Source: an uncultured Methanoregula sp. (GTDB taxonomy: Archaea; Halobacteriota; Methanomicrobia; Methanomicrobiales; Methanospirillaceae). Taken from it: 64,000 nt of DNA. Position 1 is the first letter of the stretch. The number at the start of each line of letters is the position of its first letter. Of this stretch, positions 1-9,983 are shown one piece after another. The translations under genes were made by a program, and so were the position numbers. The notes under the pieces were generated by a model, which ran no database searches, was not told the DNA's origin, and saw only the letters and a program-made list of their open reading frames with translations. The DNA lies in contig NZ_OY781872.1 of the NCBI RefSeq assembly GCF_963677065.1, positions 863,419 to 927,418 of the forward strand, written 5' to 3'.

Positions 1-1126
1 CCTGATAATCGCGCTCGTTGTGGTGCTGATGAATTTTCTCGGGATGATCATCAGCGGCGTTGTCACGCTCTATAACGACCAGATGATCGATTACCAGTAC
101 GGGACGGTCACGATCGAGCCCCATGACAAGCAGACCATCATTCCGGAAGCCGGCAGTCTGGTGAAGCGGCTCAAGCAGGTACCGGGCGTTGCCGGGGTTT
201 CGGCCCACAGCTCCGCGGGGGTGACTATCACGAACACCAAGAACGGGAAGTTCCAGTCAAAGTCCCTGGTTGCCTTCAATCCCGCAGACGAGCAGGAGGT
301 GACGGACTACCATCTTGTCCTGACGGACGGGGATTACCTCTCGGCAGGGGATACCGACCAGATTCTTATCGGCACGCTCCTTGCCGGCAACGAGGACGAG
401 TCGCAGGACAAGCTCCCGTCGCTCGGAGGGGTGAAGGTCGGCGACCGCGTGCAGGTGGCCTACAGCAATAGCGTTACGAAAACCTACCGGGTCAAGGGGA
501 TCTACGAGTCGCTCGGCGCCCTGATCGATTCCTCGGCGTTCATCACGCGTAACGAGATGGACTCGGTGATGCACACAGGGGATTCGGCAACGGAGATCCT
601 TGTGCGGGGATCATCGGCAGACAGTGCAGTGCAGCTCAAGTACACCATCATGAGCTATGGCGTAGATGCGAAGGTGAAGACCTGGAGCGAGAAGGGCAAG
701 GGCATCCTCGGCGACGCCATCTCGAGCCTCAACCTGATCAAGAACATCATGACGGTCGTGGCCCTGATCGTGGCAAGCATCGTGGTCTTCATCGTGACCT
801 ACATCAACATCATCAACCGGAAGAAGCAGATCGCGATCCTCAAAGCGATCGGCGTCCGCAGGCAGGTCATCGTAGCGAGTTACCTCATCCAGGTTCTCTT
901 CCAGTGCGCCCTGGGAATTGTTACCGGTGTCCTGCTGCTGAACACGATCAGTTTTGCACTGACCGTGTACCGTATCCGCTTTCCCATGGGGTATCTCACC
1001 CCGTCCATCGAGTACGGTTCTGTTGCGCTGAGCGTGGTCCTTCTCTGCATTGTTGCAACGATCTCCGGGTTCGTGCCGGCCCGGCAGGTGGCAAACGAAG
1101 AGATCCTCGATGCCATGAAGGGATGA
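1..1126 (+). CDS. ABC transporter permease, MacB/FtsX type (5' truncated by window edge)
   Basis: The frame is already open at base 2, so the N-terminus and most of the first membrane helix lie outside the window; an internal GTG at 20 is not a convincing start. What remains is the end of a first helix, a long extracytoplasmic domain, and three C-terminal membrane helices with the cytoplasmic loop RKKQIAILKAIGV that is typical of FtsX-domain permeases. This is the MacB_PCD plus FtsX layout of exporters and lipoprotein-release transporters. Its TGA overlaps an ATG of the ATPase reading frame, so the two genes are translationally linked. The substrate cannot be told from sequence. Confidence 0.85.
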   Translation, partial: LIIALVVVLMNFLGMIISGVVTLYNDQMIDYQYGTVTIEPHDKQTIIPEAGSLVKRLKQVPGVAGVSAHSSAGVTITNTKNGKFQSKSLVAFNPADEQEVTDYHLVLTDGDYLSAGDTDQILIGTLLAGNEDESQDKLPSLGGVKVGDRVQVAYSNSVTKTYRVKGIYESLGALIDSSAFITRNEMDSVMHTGDSATEILVRGSSADSAVQLKYTIMSYGVDAKVKTWSEKGKGILGDAISSLNLIKNIMTVVALIVASIVVFIVTYINIINRKKQIAILKAIGVRRQVIVASYLIQVLFQCALGIVTGVLLLNTISFALTVYRIRFPMGYLTPSIEYGSVALSVVLLCIVATISGFVPARQVANEEILDAMKG

Positions 1127-1128
1127 CC

Positions 1129-1836
1129 ATGATCGAGGTTGCTGAATTAAAAAAGATTTACCGGATGGGAACCGTGGAGGTTGCGGCGATGCGGGGGGTT
1201 ACGATCCGGATCGACCGGGGCGAGTTCGTCGGGATCATGGGGCCGTCGGGGAGCGGGAAGTCCACGCTCCTGCACCAGCTGGGCCTGCTCGACCGGCCCA
1301 CGTCCGGCCGGATCGTCCTGGACGGGACGGACGTATCGCATCTGGATGATGAAGAGAGGACCCGGTTCCGGCTCATGCACCTGGGCTATGTCTTCCAGGA
1401 TTATGCCCTTGTCTCGGAGCTGACTGTGCAGGAGAATGTTGCGATCCCGGCCCTCATGCAGGGCCGGCCCCTGCCGGAGTGTTATGCCGCAGCAGCGGAC
1501 GTGCTGGAGAACGTGGGCTTACAGAACCGTCTTGGCCACCTGGTGCACGAGCTCTCGGGGGGGGAGCAGCAACGGGTCAGCATTGCCCGGGCACTCGTGA
1601 ACCGGCCCGCGATCGTCTTCGCAGACGAGCCGTGCGCAAATCTGGACACCGAGAACTCGCGGACCGTGCTCGATCTCTTCCGCACCGTGAACCGGGATCT
1701 CGGCCAGACGGTCGTGATGGTCTCGCACGAGCCCTGGCACATGGAGTACTTCGACCGGATCATCTTCATCCGCGACGGGATGCTGGACGAGGAGCGGATC
1801 GCCCGGGAGGGAAAGCAGGAGGGGCCGGGACCATGA
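1129..1836 (+). CDS. ABC transporter ATP-binding protein, LolD/MacB type
   Basis: This 235-residue ATPase powers the permease encoded just upstream. It has Walker A GPSGSGKST, Q-loop YVFQDYAL, signature LSGGEQQRVSIARAL, Walker B IVFADEP and the H-loop VSHE. LSGGEQQ with a short single-domain length is typical of the LolD/MacB/FtsE class partnered with FtsX-fold permeases. I chose ATG 1129 because an AAGGG lies six bases upstream and family members usually begin M-I-x-V; ATG 1123, which overlaps the permease stop as ATGA, is the alternative and adds only two residues. The cargo is unknown. Confidence 0.9.
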   Translation: MIEVAELKKIYRMGTVEVAAMRGVTIRIDRGEFVGIMGPSGSGKSTLLHQLGLLDRPTSGRIVLDGTDVSHLDDEERTRFRLMHLGYVFQDYALVSELTVQENVAIPALMQGRPLPECYAAAADVLENVGLQNRLGHLVHELSGGEQQRVSIARALVNRPAIVFADEPCANLDTENSRTVLDLFRTVNRDLGQTVVMVSHEPWHMEYFDRIIFIRDGMLDEERIAREGKQEGPGP

Positions 1837-2168
1837 CCCCGGCCGGAGCCCCCCCTCCCGGACCCTTTGGCTTTGCCGATGCCCGTGTGCTCCGGCCGGA
1901 ACCGATTGTAACGTTGCTACATATTACCTCACGGATTCCCGCCGGAGAATGCTGAATTATTCCGGAATTATTACCGCGTTTTTCCGAATTATTGCCTCCC
2001 GGGAAAAGGGGGGGGAGGCAAAAGTGGTACAACGGGGGCCGATACGGGTCGGGATTCTTTATCGTCGTGGGAGTTGGGGAGGGGTGGATCCGGGAAGTCA
2101 CGGCATGATCGGGATCCTTCGGTACATCCATAGGAATCCTTTTTTCCCACCCGGTAAATCCTGAATCA
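1837..2168. other. Intergenic region with repeat copy and small hairpins
   Basis: No convincing gene is present in these 332 bases. It contains one copy of a 33-bp repeat (1851-1883), an AT-rich patch with two similar CGAATTATT/GGAATTATT segments (about 1955-1992), and an inverted repeat GCCTCCC/GGGAGGC (about 1995-2019) that could act as a terminator of the ABC unit. A short open frame at 1949-2164 lacks family resemblance and was not annotated. Confidence 0.5.
1851..1883 (+). repeat. 33-bp direct repeat, copy 1
   Basis: This segment is identical over 33 bases to 3261-3293, and the similarity continues weakly for about 15 bases beyond. Both copies are in the same orientation and directly flank the PLD-like lipoprotein gene (2169-3242) and its promoter region. 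It begins with a C-rich stretch and ends GCCGATGCC. It could be an intergenic element, a duplicated 3' processing signal or a trace of an insertion. Confidence 0.8.
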
Positions 2169-3242
2169 ATGAACACCAGAATACCGATCCTTCCCGTTGG
2201 TGCGATCCTGCTCGCGGTTCTTGCTGTTGTTGCCGCAGGCTGTACCGGGATCTCTCCTTCACCAAAGCCGGTGAGTACCGGGACCGCCGCGGATGTATCC
2301 TCAGGAAACACCGGTATCCATACGATCTTTGTCGAAGCAAACGACGGCCGGGCCCCGGTCCTCAAAGCCATCGCCGGTGCCCAGAAAACTATCACCCTCA
2401 CCATCTACCAGCTGGATGACCCTGAGATCGTTTCCGCACTGGCCGCCGCACAGAACCGGAGCGTCTCGGTCCGGATCATCTACAACAATGCCTCGTTTGC
2501 AGCCCAGAATGTAACCAACCCGAACAATTATGCGATTGCGAACCTGACCCCGCTCGGGGTGCAGATGAAACCGGGCTGGCCAATCTATACCCTCACCCAC
2601 CAGAAAACCCTCACGGTTGACGGGTCGGTCGCGCTCATCATGACCCTCAACCTGGACCAGACATTTTTTACAACAACACGGGATTTCGGGATCGTGACAA
2701 ACGACCCGGCAGAAATACAGGAGATCGAACGAGTGTTCGAGGCGGACTGGAATTACCGGAATGTGACCCCGACTCAAGCCTCGCTTGTCTGGAGCCCGGT
2801 CAATGCCCGGGAAAAGATTGTCGGCCTGATCAACCATTCGAATAAGACCCTCGAGATCTATATCGACTCGATCACCGATCCGCAGGTGATCGGGGCGATC
2901 TGCAATGCCTCGCAGAGAGGCGTTGCCGTCCGGATGCTTGCAGCCGATAATGTGGGCAGCAGCGGGACGAACGTGAATGCACCGGCAATTGCCATGCTGA
3001 ATGCCAGCGGGGCAAAGGCAAAATCGATCGCTTCTCCGTATATCCATGCCAAGGTGGCTGTGGCCGATTACGGGACATCCCGCCAGGTCGCGTACGTGGG
3101 CTCGGCTTATTTTGTTGCGGAGTCCCTGGACCAGAGCCGCAACCTGGGGATTCTCGTGTCTGAGCAGCCAATCCTCGACCAGATCGAGACTGATTTCAAC
3201 AAGGACTGGCAGGCCCCCGCTGTGCCGGAGTCCAATGGGTGA
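2169..3242 (+). CDS. Phospholipase D-like lipoprotein
   Basis: A 357-residue secreted protein with a lipoprotein signal peptide (lipobox AAGC, Cys25) and two PLD-superfamily half-domains. The first catalytic HxKxxxxD is H144/K146/D151, the second is H293/K295/D300 followed by VGSAYF. PLD enzymes cleave phosphodiesters through a phospho-histidine intermediate; bacterial relatives include phospholipases, cardiolipin synthases and Nuc-type endonucleases. Both HxK motifs are intact, so activity is plausible, but the substrate is unknown. It should be anchored on the outer face of the membrane. A diverged paralogue lies at 18756-19838. Two identical 33-bp repeats flank the gene. Confidence 0.85.
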   Translation: MNTRIPILPVGAILLAVLAVVAAGCTGISPSPKPVSTGTAADVSSGNTGIHTIFVEANDGRAPVLKAIAGAQKTITLTIYQLDDPEIVSALAAAQNRSVSVRIIYNNASFAAQNVTNPNNYAIANLTPLGVQMKPGWPIYTLTHQKTLTVDGSVALIMTLNLDQTFFTTTRDFGIVTNDPAEIQEIERVFEADWNYRNVTPTQASLVWSPVNAREKIVGLINHSNKTLEIYIDSITDPQVIGAICNASQRGVAVRMLAADNVGSSGTNVNAPAIAMLNASGAKAKSIASPYIHAKVAVADYGTSRQVAYVGSAYFVAESLDQSRNLGILVSEQPILDQIETDFNKDWQAPAVPESNG

Positions 3243-3260
3243 GGGGAGCAGATTCGGACA

Positions 3261-3293
3261 CCCCCTCCCGGACCCTTTGGCTTTGCCGATGCC
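3261..3293 (+). repeat. 33-bp direct repeat, copy 2
   Basis: Identical over 33 bases to 1851-1883, in the same orientation, starting 18 bases after the stop codon of the PLD-like lipoprotein gene. See copy 1. Confidence 0.8.
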
Positions 3294-3380
3294 GGGGGTC
3301 TCCGTCCGGGACATCGTACTCCCAGGACGATGTTGATCGTCGTCCGTATGTTCGCACAAACTTTAATGGCAACGGGCGTG

Positions 3381-3405
3381 ATACGTAGTGTACGGTAACT
3401 CGTAT
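3381..3405. promoter_or_regulatory. Possible VapB operator and promoter
   Basis: An inverted repeat ATACG/CGTAT with a 15-base spacer overlaps the start codon of the antitoxin gene, downstream of a TATA-like AAACTTTAATGG (about 3357-3368). Toxin-antitoxin operons are usually autorepressed through such palindromes; here the role is inferred from position only. Confidence 0.35.
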
Positions 3406-3607
3406 GACAACGATTAAGGCAAAAGTCATCGATGGTTTTCATCTCGAACTGGAGAAGGGGATCCAGACGAAAACCGGTGATGAAGTCTTCATAAAAATTA
3501 TTGAGAAAAAACCGGTTGCATCACTCCGGGGGGCATGGGGTTATGATGTTGATAGTGCGGATTTTGTCGATACGCTGAGGAAATCCAGAGCAATCCAGCC
3601 CTTATGA
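3404..3607 (+). CDS. Antitoxin of a VapBC-like pair (AF2212/DUF104-like)
   Basis: A 67-residue protein that starts MTTIKAKVIDG and keeps the short beta-strand pattern (F-H-L-E, T-G-D-E-V) of the archaeal AF2212/DUF104 antitoxin family, followed by a variable C-terminal tail likely to wrap the toxin. Its stop codon overlaps the start of a PIN-domain gene as ATGA, the standard antitoxin-toxin order with translational coupling. In the established model the antitoxin blocks the PIN active site and represses the operon. The family call rests on short sequence similarity and on the neighbour. Confidence 0.75.
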   Translation: MTTIKAKVIDGFHLELEKGIQTKTGDEVFIKIIEKKPVASLRGAWGYDVDSADFVDTLRKSRAIQPL

Positions 3608-4023
3608 ATTTTTTTCTTGATACCAGTATCTGCGTTGATGTGCTCCGGACAAAGGGTCCCCAGAAGTCCTTTGATCTCTTTGAAAGTTTTTCGTTGGACC
3701 AGAATACCGGGATCATTTCTGTTATCACGGTTGCAGAGCTGAGCGCCGGGGCGGCACTTTCTTCATTAAAAGATGCCCAGAAAAAGACCGACGAGTTACT
3801 TGCCTATGTCACGATTGTTGAACTCAACGAGTCGGTTGCTCTGGCTGGCGGAAAGATCTATGCGGACCTTTCAAAAACCGGAAAGAAGATCGAGTTCAAT
3901 GACTGCCTGATTGCAGCCACGGCACTATCGCTCGGATTTTATGAGATTGTAACAAGGAATTGCGATCACTTCAGCCGGATCGATGGTTGTTCTGCAATCG
4001 TGCCGGAAAATCTCAATTTCTAA
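3604..4023 (+). CDS. vapC: PIN-domain toxin, VapC-like ribonuclease
   Basis: A 139-residue PIN domain beginning FFLDTSICVDVL, which supplies the first metal-binding aspartate (D6). Other expected acidic positions are E45 in TVAELSAG, D101 in FNDCLIAATAL and D119 near the C-terminus (TRNCDHFSRI). VapC toxins are Mg-dependent endoribonucleases that cut tRNA or rRNA when the antitoxin is degraded. The start overlaps the antitoxin stop. Base composition is somewhat lower in GC than the flanking ABC genes, which fits a mobile accessory module sitting beside the AT-rich island that follows. Confidence 0.9.
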   Translation: MNFFLDTSICVDVLRTKGPQKSFDLFESFSLDQNTGIISVITVAELSAGAALSSLKDAQKKTDELLAYVTIVELNESVALAGGKIYADLSKTGKKIEFNDCLIAATALSLGFYEIVTRNCDHFSRIDGCSAIVPENLNF

Positions 4024-4238
4024 AAAAAGTTCCCTTTCTCATTGAGATTTGGACTCCGCACCGGAAAATTTTTTTAAGAAAGTCAAATTAAATGTCCATA
4101 CACTTGATCTTTTTGTATTAACGTCAGAGGCCACTCATATCAATAGCACATTCCGGAATAGATATTGATACGTTATCAGTTTATTGTAAAAATTTTAGAA
4201 AGTGGAAAATTTCGATCCATCACGAACCTATCAGACCC

Positions 4239-5171
4239 TCATTTTAAGGCATTTTTATAGTCTAATCTAAACCCGATTCCACCCAACTCTTTTAATAATT
4301 CTGTTTTCCATCCATTCCCTTTATCATATTTTATGTAGGAAATCCCTTTGTAATCTGAGGGCATGTCTTCAATCTCATAAAAAATAACACAGACTAATTT
4401 ATCTTCCAATAATCCCAGAAAATATCCCAATTCAAAGACGACATTTTGGCGAGGCCGACTTCTTAAATCAATTTCATTCTTATCATATTCTTCCTTAGTA
4501 CAGGCCATATCATCTGGTGTTAATAATACAATGGCGTAGCCGGCATCTTCTGAATGATCACGAAGCTTTTGTAATAAACTTCTTCCATTGTTCGGCTGTT
4601 CGTGTAAAATTATTGGATTTAAACCCGCATTTGTTACAAATCTTGCAACTTTTTCTTTCAATTCTTCATCATGACCATGCACAATAAAAATATTATTTGA
4701 TAATAGAGGTTTCGAAGATTCTGGAGAGTGGGGTGTTGGAATTTGATTATCTATTTGTTTTTGAGTCGTTAGAATAGTATCATTTTTTCCAAAAACTTCA
4801 TCACGTGTAAAACCATATTGGATTAATTTATTTCTCATGGATCTGTCAATTTCATCTTCATTATAAGGTATATTATTGAAACTTGCAATATTCATAATTA
4901 ATTTTACAACAAATTCTGAAAATTCGTTAGGCATTTGTGTAAAAAAATAATATAACAATTCTGACAATAGATTCTCCGTATATCCTTCTGAAGTTTTATA
5001 AAATCCTTTGGCGATGAGCCCATTTGATGTCTGATCAAAAAATGCTTCGATATCAAAAAATTTACATAATAAACGAAATTCCTTTGTTGTAAGATAATTT
5101 GCGGGATTAAATGTCAGTAATAAAACTAAAACTTTTTTAAGTTTTCTTCTTTGTGCGATCGTTTGATCCAT
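4239..5171 (-). CDS. TIR-like nucleotide-binding effector (CAP12/Pycsar TIR family, PF10137)
   Basis: A 310-residue protein with an N-terminal helical region (about 1-145), a low-complexity linker, and a C-terminal TIR-like domain beginning NNIFIVHGHDEELKEKVARF (about 163 on). The hallmarks IVHGHD, LLTPDD and NVVFELGYFLG, with the glutamate expected to be catalytic in TIR NADases, are all present. The family is used as an NAD-degrading effector in anti-phage systems such as CBASS and Pycsar. No cyclase or other sensor gene is adjacent, so it may act alone with its N-terminal region as sensor. The gene is far more AT-rich than the chromosome around it, a sign of transfer. Confidence 0.8.
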   Translation of the reverse strand: MDQTIAQRRKLKKVLVLLLTFNPANYLTTKEFRLLCKFFDIEAFFDQTSNGLIAKGFYKTSEGYTENLLSELLYYFFTQMPNEFSEFVVKLIMNIASFNNIPYNEDEIDRSMRNKLIQYGFTRDEVFGKNDTILTTQKQIDNQIPTPHSPESSKPLLSNNIFIVHGHDEELKEKVARFVTNAGLNPIILHEQPNNGRSLLQKLRDHSEDAGYAIVLLTPDDMACTKEEYDKNEIDLRSRPRQNVVFELGYFLGLLEDKLVCVIFYEIEDMPSDYKGISYIKYDKGNGWKTELLKELGGIGFRLDYKNALK

Positions 5172-5206
5172 ATTATTTTTTTATACAAATGTAATAAAAT
5201 TAAACT

Positions 5207-5404
5207 TTGGCAAAGAGGAGTTTTTTCTGTAATCAAACGGATTTACAGGTCTTCCTCATCGTCAATATTGGATTTTGGCAAGATCTCGAACCCGTGTGGA
5301 TTGTGAGCGCCACTGAGGAAAATCGGGGAAGATCCTTCCAATTATATGTGCCGGCTGAAGTCGACTTGTTAAATGCTGCTAAAGAAAATATCCTTAAAAA
5401 GTGA
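5207..5404 (+). pseudogene. Gene remnant, C-terminal part of an unrecognised protein
   Basis: About 65 open codons read as a plausible protein tail (…NIGFWQDLEPVWIVSATEE… to …AAKENILKK) but there is no convincing start or ribosome site; the first usable codon is a TTG at 5207. It sits between the AT-rich TIR gene and the core operon at 5414, where an insertion would be expected to have broken something. I do not recognise the family. It may also be a short real gene started at an internal GTG near 5297. Confidence 0.3.
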
Positions 5405-5413
5405 TTAAGAAAA

Positions 5414-6547
5414 TTACCCAACCCGCTTGATCCTATCCATCGCCTCTTGCAGCTTCTCCATCGACGCCGCGTACGACAGCCGGATCCATCCCGGGGCATC
5501 GAACGCAGAACCGGGCGTTGCCGCAACATGTCCCTTCTCAAGCCAGCGGGAGGCAACTTCCATGTCGTCGCCTGCAACCTTCACGAAGGCATAGAACGCC
5601 CCGTCGGCCGGTGCGGTCTCGTAGCCCATCGCGTTCAGTTCGGCAATGACGTATTTCCGCCGGCGGTCGAACTCTTTTCGCATATCTTCGACACAGGCCT
5701 GGTCGCCTTTCAGCGCCGCAACCCCACCCCACATGGCAAAGGTCGTGGCCTGGCTGATCGAGTGCTGCTGCACCTTGGACATCTCGGCGATGATCTCCTT
5801 GGGGCCCACCGCGTACCCGAGCCGCCAGCCGGTCATGGCATAGGCTTTCGAGAACCCGTTGATGGTGATCGTCCGGTGGTGCATATCGCCGATGGAGGCG
5901 AGTGAGATATGCTCTTTGCCGTAGATCATCTTCTCGTAGATCTCATCCGACATCGCGTATATGTCGTTGTCCTCGCAGAGATCGGCGACGAGATTCATGG
6001 ATTTTTTGTCAAGAACCGCACCCGAGGGGTTCGAGGGGGAGTTGACCACGATCATCTTGGTCTTCTTATTAACCCGTTCGAGCACGGAATCGTCGAGCTG
6101 GAAGGTCTTCTGGCTGACCGCGTGCTTCACGGTCTTCCCGCCGGCGATATGGACGCAGGGCTCGTAGGAGACCCAGGCCGGGGTGAGGATGATCGTCTCG
6201 TCGCCCGGGTTGAGGACGGCCTCCATGGCTTCGTAAATGGCATCCTTCGCGCCGCAGGCAACGATCACCTGCTGGGGAGTGCAGGGGAACTTGTTCTCTT
6301 TATTGATCTTCTCGCTGATCGCCGAGAGCAGTTCGGGGATGCCGCTGCTCGGGGCGTAATGCGTCTCGCCCCGCTTCAGCGCATCGATGCAGGCATCCGT
6401 GATGTGCTGCGGGGTGGCGAAGTCGGGTTCGCCAATCGACATGCTGATGACGTCGATTCCCTGCCGCTGCATGGCTTTGGCCTTGTTCGAGATCGCGATC
6501 GTTGCCGACTCGGTCACGCCGGCGATCTTCGCCGACAGCGGCTTCAT
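5414..6547 (-). CDS. Class I aminotransferase (aspartate aminotransferase family)
   Basis: A 377-residue fold-type I PLP enzyme. Visible family features are the substrate loop SIGEPDF near residue 40, NSPSNPSG near 169-176, SDEIYE (D201) and the PLP lysine K234 in [15 protein letters not shown], with the C-terminal substrate arginine in WIRLSYA. Such enzymes in methanogens usually transfer the amino group between aspartate or related amino acids and 2-oxoglutarate. The start overlaps the end of the lumazine synthase gene by four bases (ATGA), making it the last gene of a four-gene operon. Exact substrate is not decided by sequence. Confidence 0.9.
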   Translation of the reverse strand: MKPLSAKIAGVTESATIAISNKAKAMQRQGIDVISMSIGEPDFATPQHITDACIDALKRGETHYAPSSGIPELLSAISEKINKENKFPCTPQQVIVACGAKDAIYEAMEAVLNPGDETIILTPAWVSYEPCVHIAGGKTVKHAVSQKTFQLDDSVLERVNKKTKMIVVNSPSNPSGAVLDKKSMNLVADLCEDNDIYAMSDEIYEKMIYGKEHISLASIGDMHHRTITINGFSKAYAMTGWRLGYAVGPKEIIAEMSKVQQHSISQATTFAMWGGVAALKGDQACVEDMRKEFDRRRKYVIAELNAMGYETAPADGAFYAFVKVAGDDMEVASRWLEKGHVAATPGSAFDAPGWIRLSYAASMEKLQEAMDRIKRVG

Positions 6548-6963
6548 CTCAACCGCTTGACCATCTTGATGGCTGACTCAACGGCCCGCTTTGCGTAATC
6601 GATCCGCTCGTTGGCCTCAAGCCTCGTCATGCCGGGGCCGGAGATGCCAAGGGCAACCGGTTTTCCGAACTCGAGCGAGAGATCGATGATCTTCCGGGCT
6701 GCATGCTGCACCACGATCTCGTCGTGCTGGGTAGCGCCCTCGATAACGCAGCCGATGGTGATGACCGCGTCGACTTTTCCTGCCACCAGCAGTTTCTTGA
6801 TCGCAAGCGGCATGTCGTACGCGCCGGGCACATAGATGGTGTCGGTCACTTCTGCGCCGAGGAATGCTGCATGTTCGCGGCCTTCAATCTCCATCATGTA
6901 CGTGATGTCGCGGTTGAACTCCGCAACAACGAATCCCAGTTTTATCGGGTTGGTGTCACACAT
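6544..6963 (-). CDS. ribH: 6,7-dimethyl-8-ribityllumazine synthase
   Basis: This 139-residue protein condenses 5-amino-6-ribitylaminouracil with 3,4-dihydroxy-2-butanone 4-phosphate to give the riboflavin precursor lumazine. The substrate pocket motifs [16 protein letters not shown] and [14 protein letters not shown] are present, the last with the catalytic His80. The length is normal for the archaeal enzyme, which assembles as a pentamer or larger shell. It lies between the riboflavin synthase and aminotransferase genes on the same strand. Riboflavin and F420 share the ribitylaminouracil precursor, so this operon links to the cofH genes at 26-29 kb. Confidence 0.95.
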   Translation of the reverse strand: MCDTNPIKLGFVVAEFNRDITYMMEIEGREHAAFLGAEVTDTIYVPGAYDMPLAIKKLLVAGKVDAVITIGCVIEGATQHDEIVVQHAARKIIDLSLEFGKPVALGISGPGMTRLEANERIDYAKRAVESAIKMVKRLR

Positions 6964-7009
6964 ATTCTAATCATCTCATGTAAATGGTCATTAATGCGTA
7001 GGCTTGGTC

Positions 7010-8598
<1,589 letters not shown>

Positions 8599-8644
8599 GT
8601 GAATCTGCTCATAGTATTTTAATATAGACGCAATATAAGTTTGG

Positions 8645-9046
8645 ATGGCAGATATGGCAGACGTAGCTATTATATCCGGATCCGCCTCCGACGCGGCTAT
8701 CACTGACAAGGTCAAGAAAGTCCTTGACGCAAACCGCATCTCGTACGATGCACAGATCCTCTCGGCACACCGCGACCCGGACAAGCTCGACGCATATGTC
8801 AAGACCAGCACGGCCAAGATCTTCATCGCCATTGCCGGCCTCTCCGCAGCACTGCCCGGCGTCATCGCATCCCGGACCGACAAGCCGGTCATCGGCGTGC
8901 CCGTGAGCGGGACGCTGAACGGGATGGATGCCCTCCTCTCGATTGCCCAGATGCCAAAAGGCGTGCCGGTTGCCTGCGTTGGCGTGGACAACGGGGACAA
9001 TGCCGCATGGCTGGCGATACGGATCCTGAACCTGTCGAAGAAGTGA
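8645..9046 (+). CDS. purE: PurE, (carboxyamino)imidazole ribonucleotide mutase/carboxylase
   Basis: A 133-residue single-domain PurE of purine biosynthesis, which forms 4-carboxy-5-aminoimidazole ribonucleotide. It shows [33 protein letters not shown] and [13 protein letters not shown], the nucleotide-binding loops of the family. SAHRDP replaces the more usual SAHRTP, which may reflect the class of substrate used (N5-CAIR or AIR plus CO2). The ATG at 8645 is followed by a second at 8654; either could be used. It diverges from the aminotransferase operon, and a T-run (about 9057) follows the stop. Confidence 0.93.
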   Translation: MADMADVAIISGSASDAAITDKVKKVLDANRISYDAQILSAHRDPDKLDAYVKTSTAKIFIAIAGLSAALPGVIASRTDKPVIGVPVSGTLNGMDALLSIAQMPKGVPVACVGVDNGDNAAWLAIRILNLSKK

Positions 9047-9214
9047 CAAAAATAGCTTTTTTTCAGATTTTCCCTGATGATCCGGGGGGTTCTGTCCCGC
9101 CAAGGGGGGAGCAGTGTCCCACATGCGAAGATACCCGATTACCGGTAAGAAAACGGATCGGGCTCTCCTGGAACAGGATTACCCGGAGTGATCAGCAGAT
9201 TATTTCACCTGCTT

Positions 9215-9940
9215 TTAGGTCTTCTTTCCAGATTTTCTCCCGTGGGGACAGACCCAGACGCAGAGCCCGCAGACAGCCGCAACACCCCCGCCCTTCTCAA
9301 GCTCCTTGTAGTAGCGGTCGCACGCCGCTGCATCGAACCGGGCCTCGCGGGGTTCGTCGGGCGAGAAGGTCCTGCCGGTAAATGCGTGGACGGGGCAGAT
9401 ATCAACGCAGGCCGTGCATTCCCCGCACCGGGGCTCCATTGGCGACCCGGTCGGCTCCAGCGGTGCATCGGTGAGCACGGTCACCCACCGGACCCTCGGG
9501 CCATGATCCGGTGTCACGAGCAGGCAGCTCTTCCCAATCCAGCCAAGGCCGGCCATGTGGGCCGCAAGTTTCTGGGAGAGGATCCCGCAGATATGTTCGT
9601 CATCCGTCCGCTTTGATGCCGGAACGGGAAACGCATGATAGCCCTTCCGCTGGAGGAAATTGGCCAGCCGGAGGGCCACCTGGTCGAGAGCGATATTGAC
9701 AACATCATAGGTCGTATGGCGGTACAGGATTGCGCCAGCCTTGTCTTTCTCCGGAAGGAGGTCGACAACGCTGTCCTGCAATCGGATTCCGACAACAATG
9801 CCCCGCGGGTACCGGCTGGCCCGCTCCCCGCCCTGGGCATGGATGAAATCGCGGGCCGGGGCGAGATCCGCAACCCCGTAGTAATCCGCGTCAAGGGAGA
9901 GGGCAAGAGCCCGGATTTGTTCGTCAATATTTTCTGACAT
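9215..9940 (-). CDS. 4Fe-4S protein related to epoxyqueuosine reductase (QueG-like)
   Basis: A 241-residue cytoplasmic protein with a QueG-like N-terminal part (ADYYGVADLAPA, GLGWIGKSCLLVTPDHGPRVR) and two Fe-S binding clusters, CGECTACVDICP and CGLCVWVCPHG. True QueG enzymes are longer and use cobalamin to reduce epoxyqueuosine; this shorter form is widespread in methanogens and its electron-transfer substrate is not established. It stands alone, 43 bases downstream of a methyltransferase gene on the same strand. Confidence 0.75.
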   Translation of the reverse strand: MSENIDEQIRALALSLDADYYGVADLAPARDFIHAQGGERASRYPRGIVVGIRLQDSVVDLLPEKDKAGAILYRHTTYDVVNIALDQVALRLANFLQRKGYHAFPVPASKRTDDEHICGILSQKLAAHMAGLGWIGKSCLLVTPDHGPRVRWVTVLTDAPLEPTGSPMEPRCGECTACVDICPVHAFTGRTFSPDEPREARFDAAACDRYYKELEKGGGVAAVCGLCVWVCPHGRKSGKKT

Positions 9941-9983
9941 CGTTCGTGTACCTCAGGTCTGCAGGAGAACATCAGGATAGTGG

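Noticed and set aside
1949..2164. Short plus-strand open frame as a gene
   Set aside because: No family resemblance or ribosome site; it spans a repeat-rich intergenic region.
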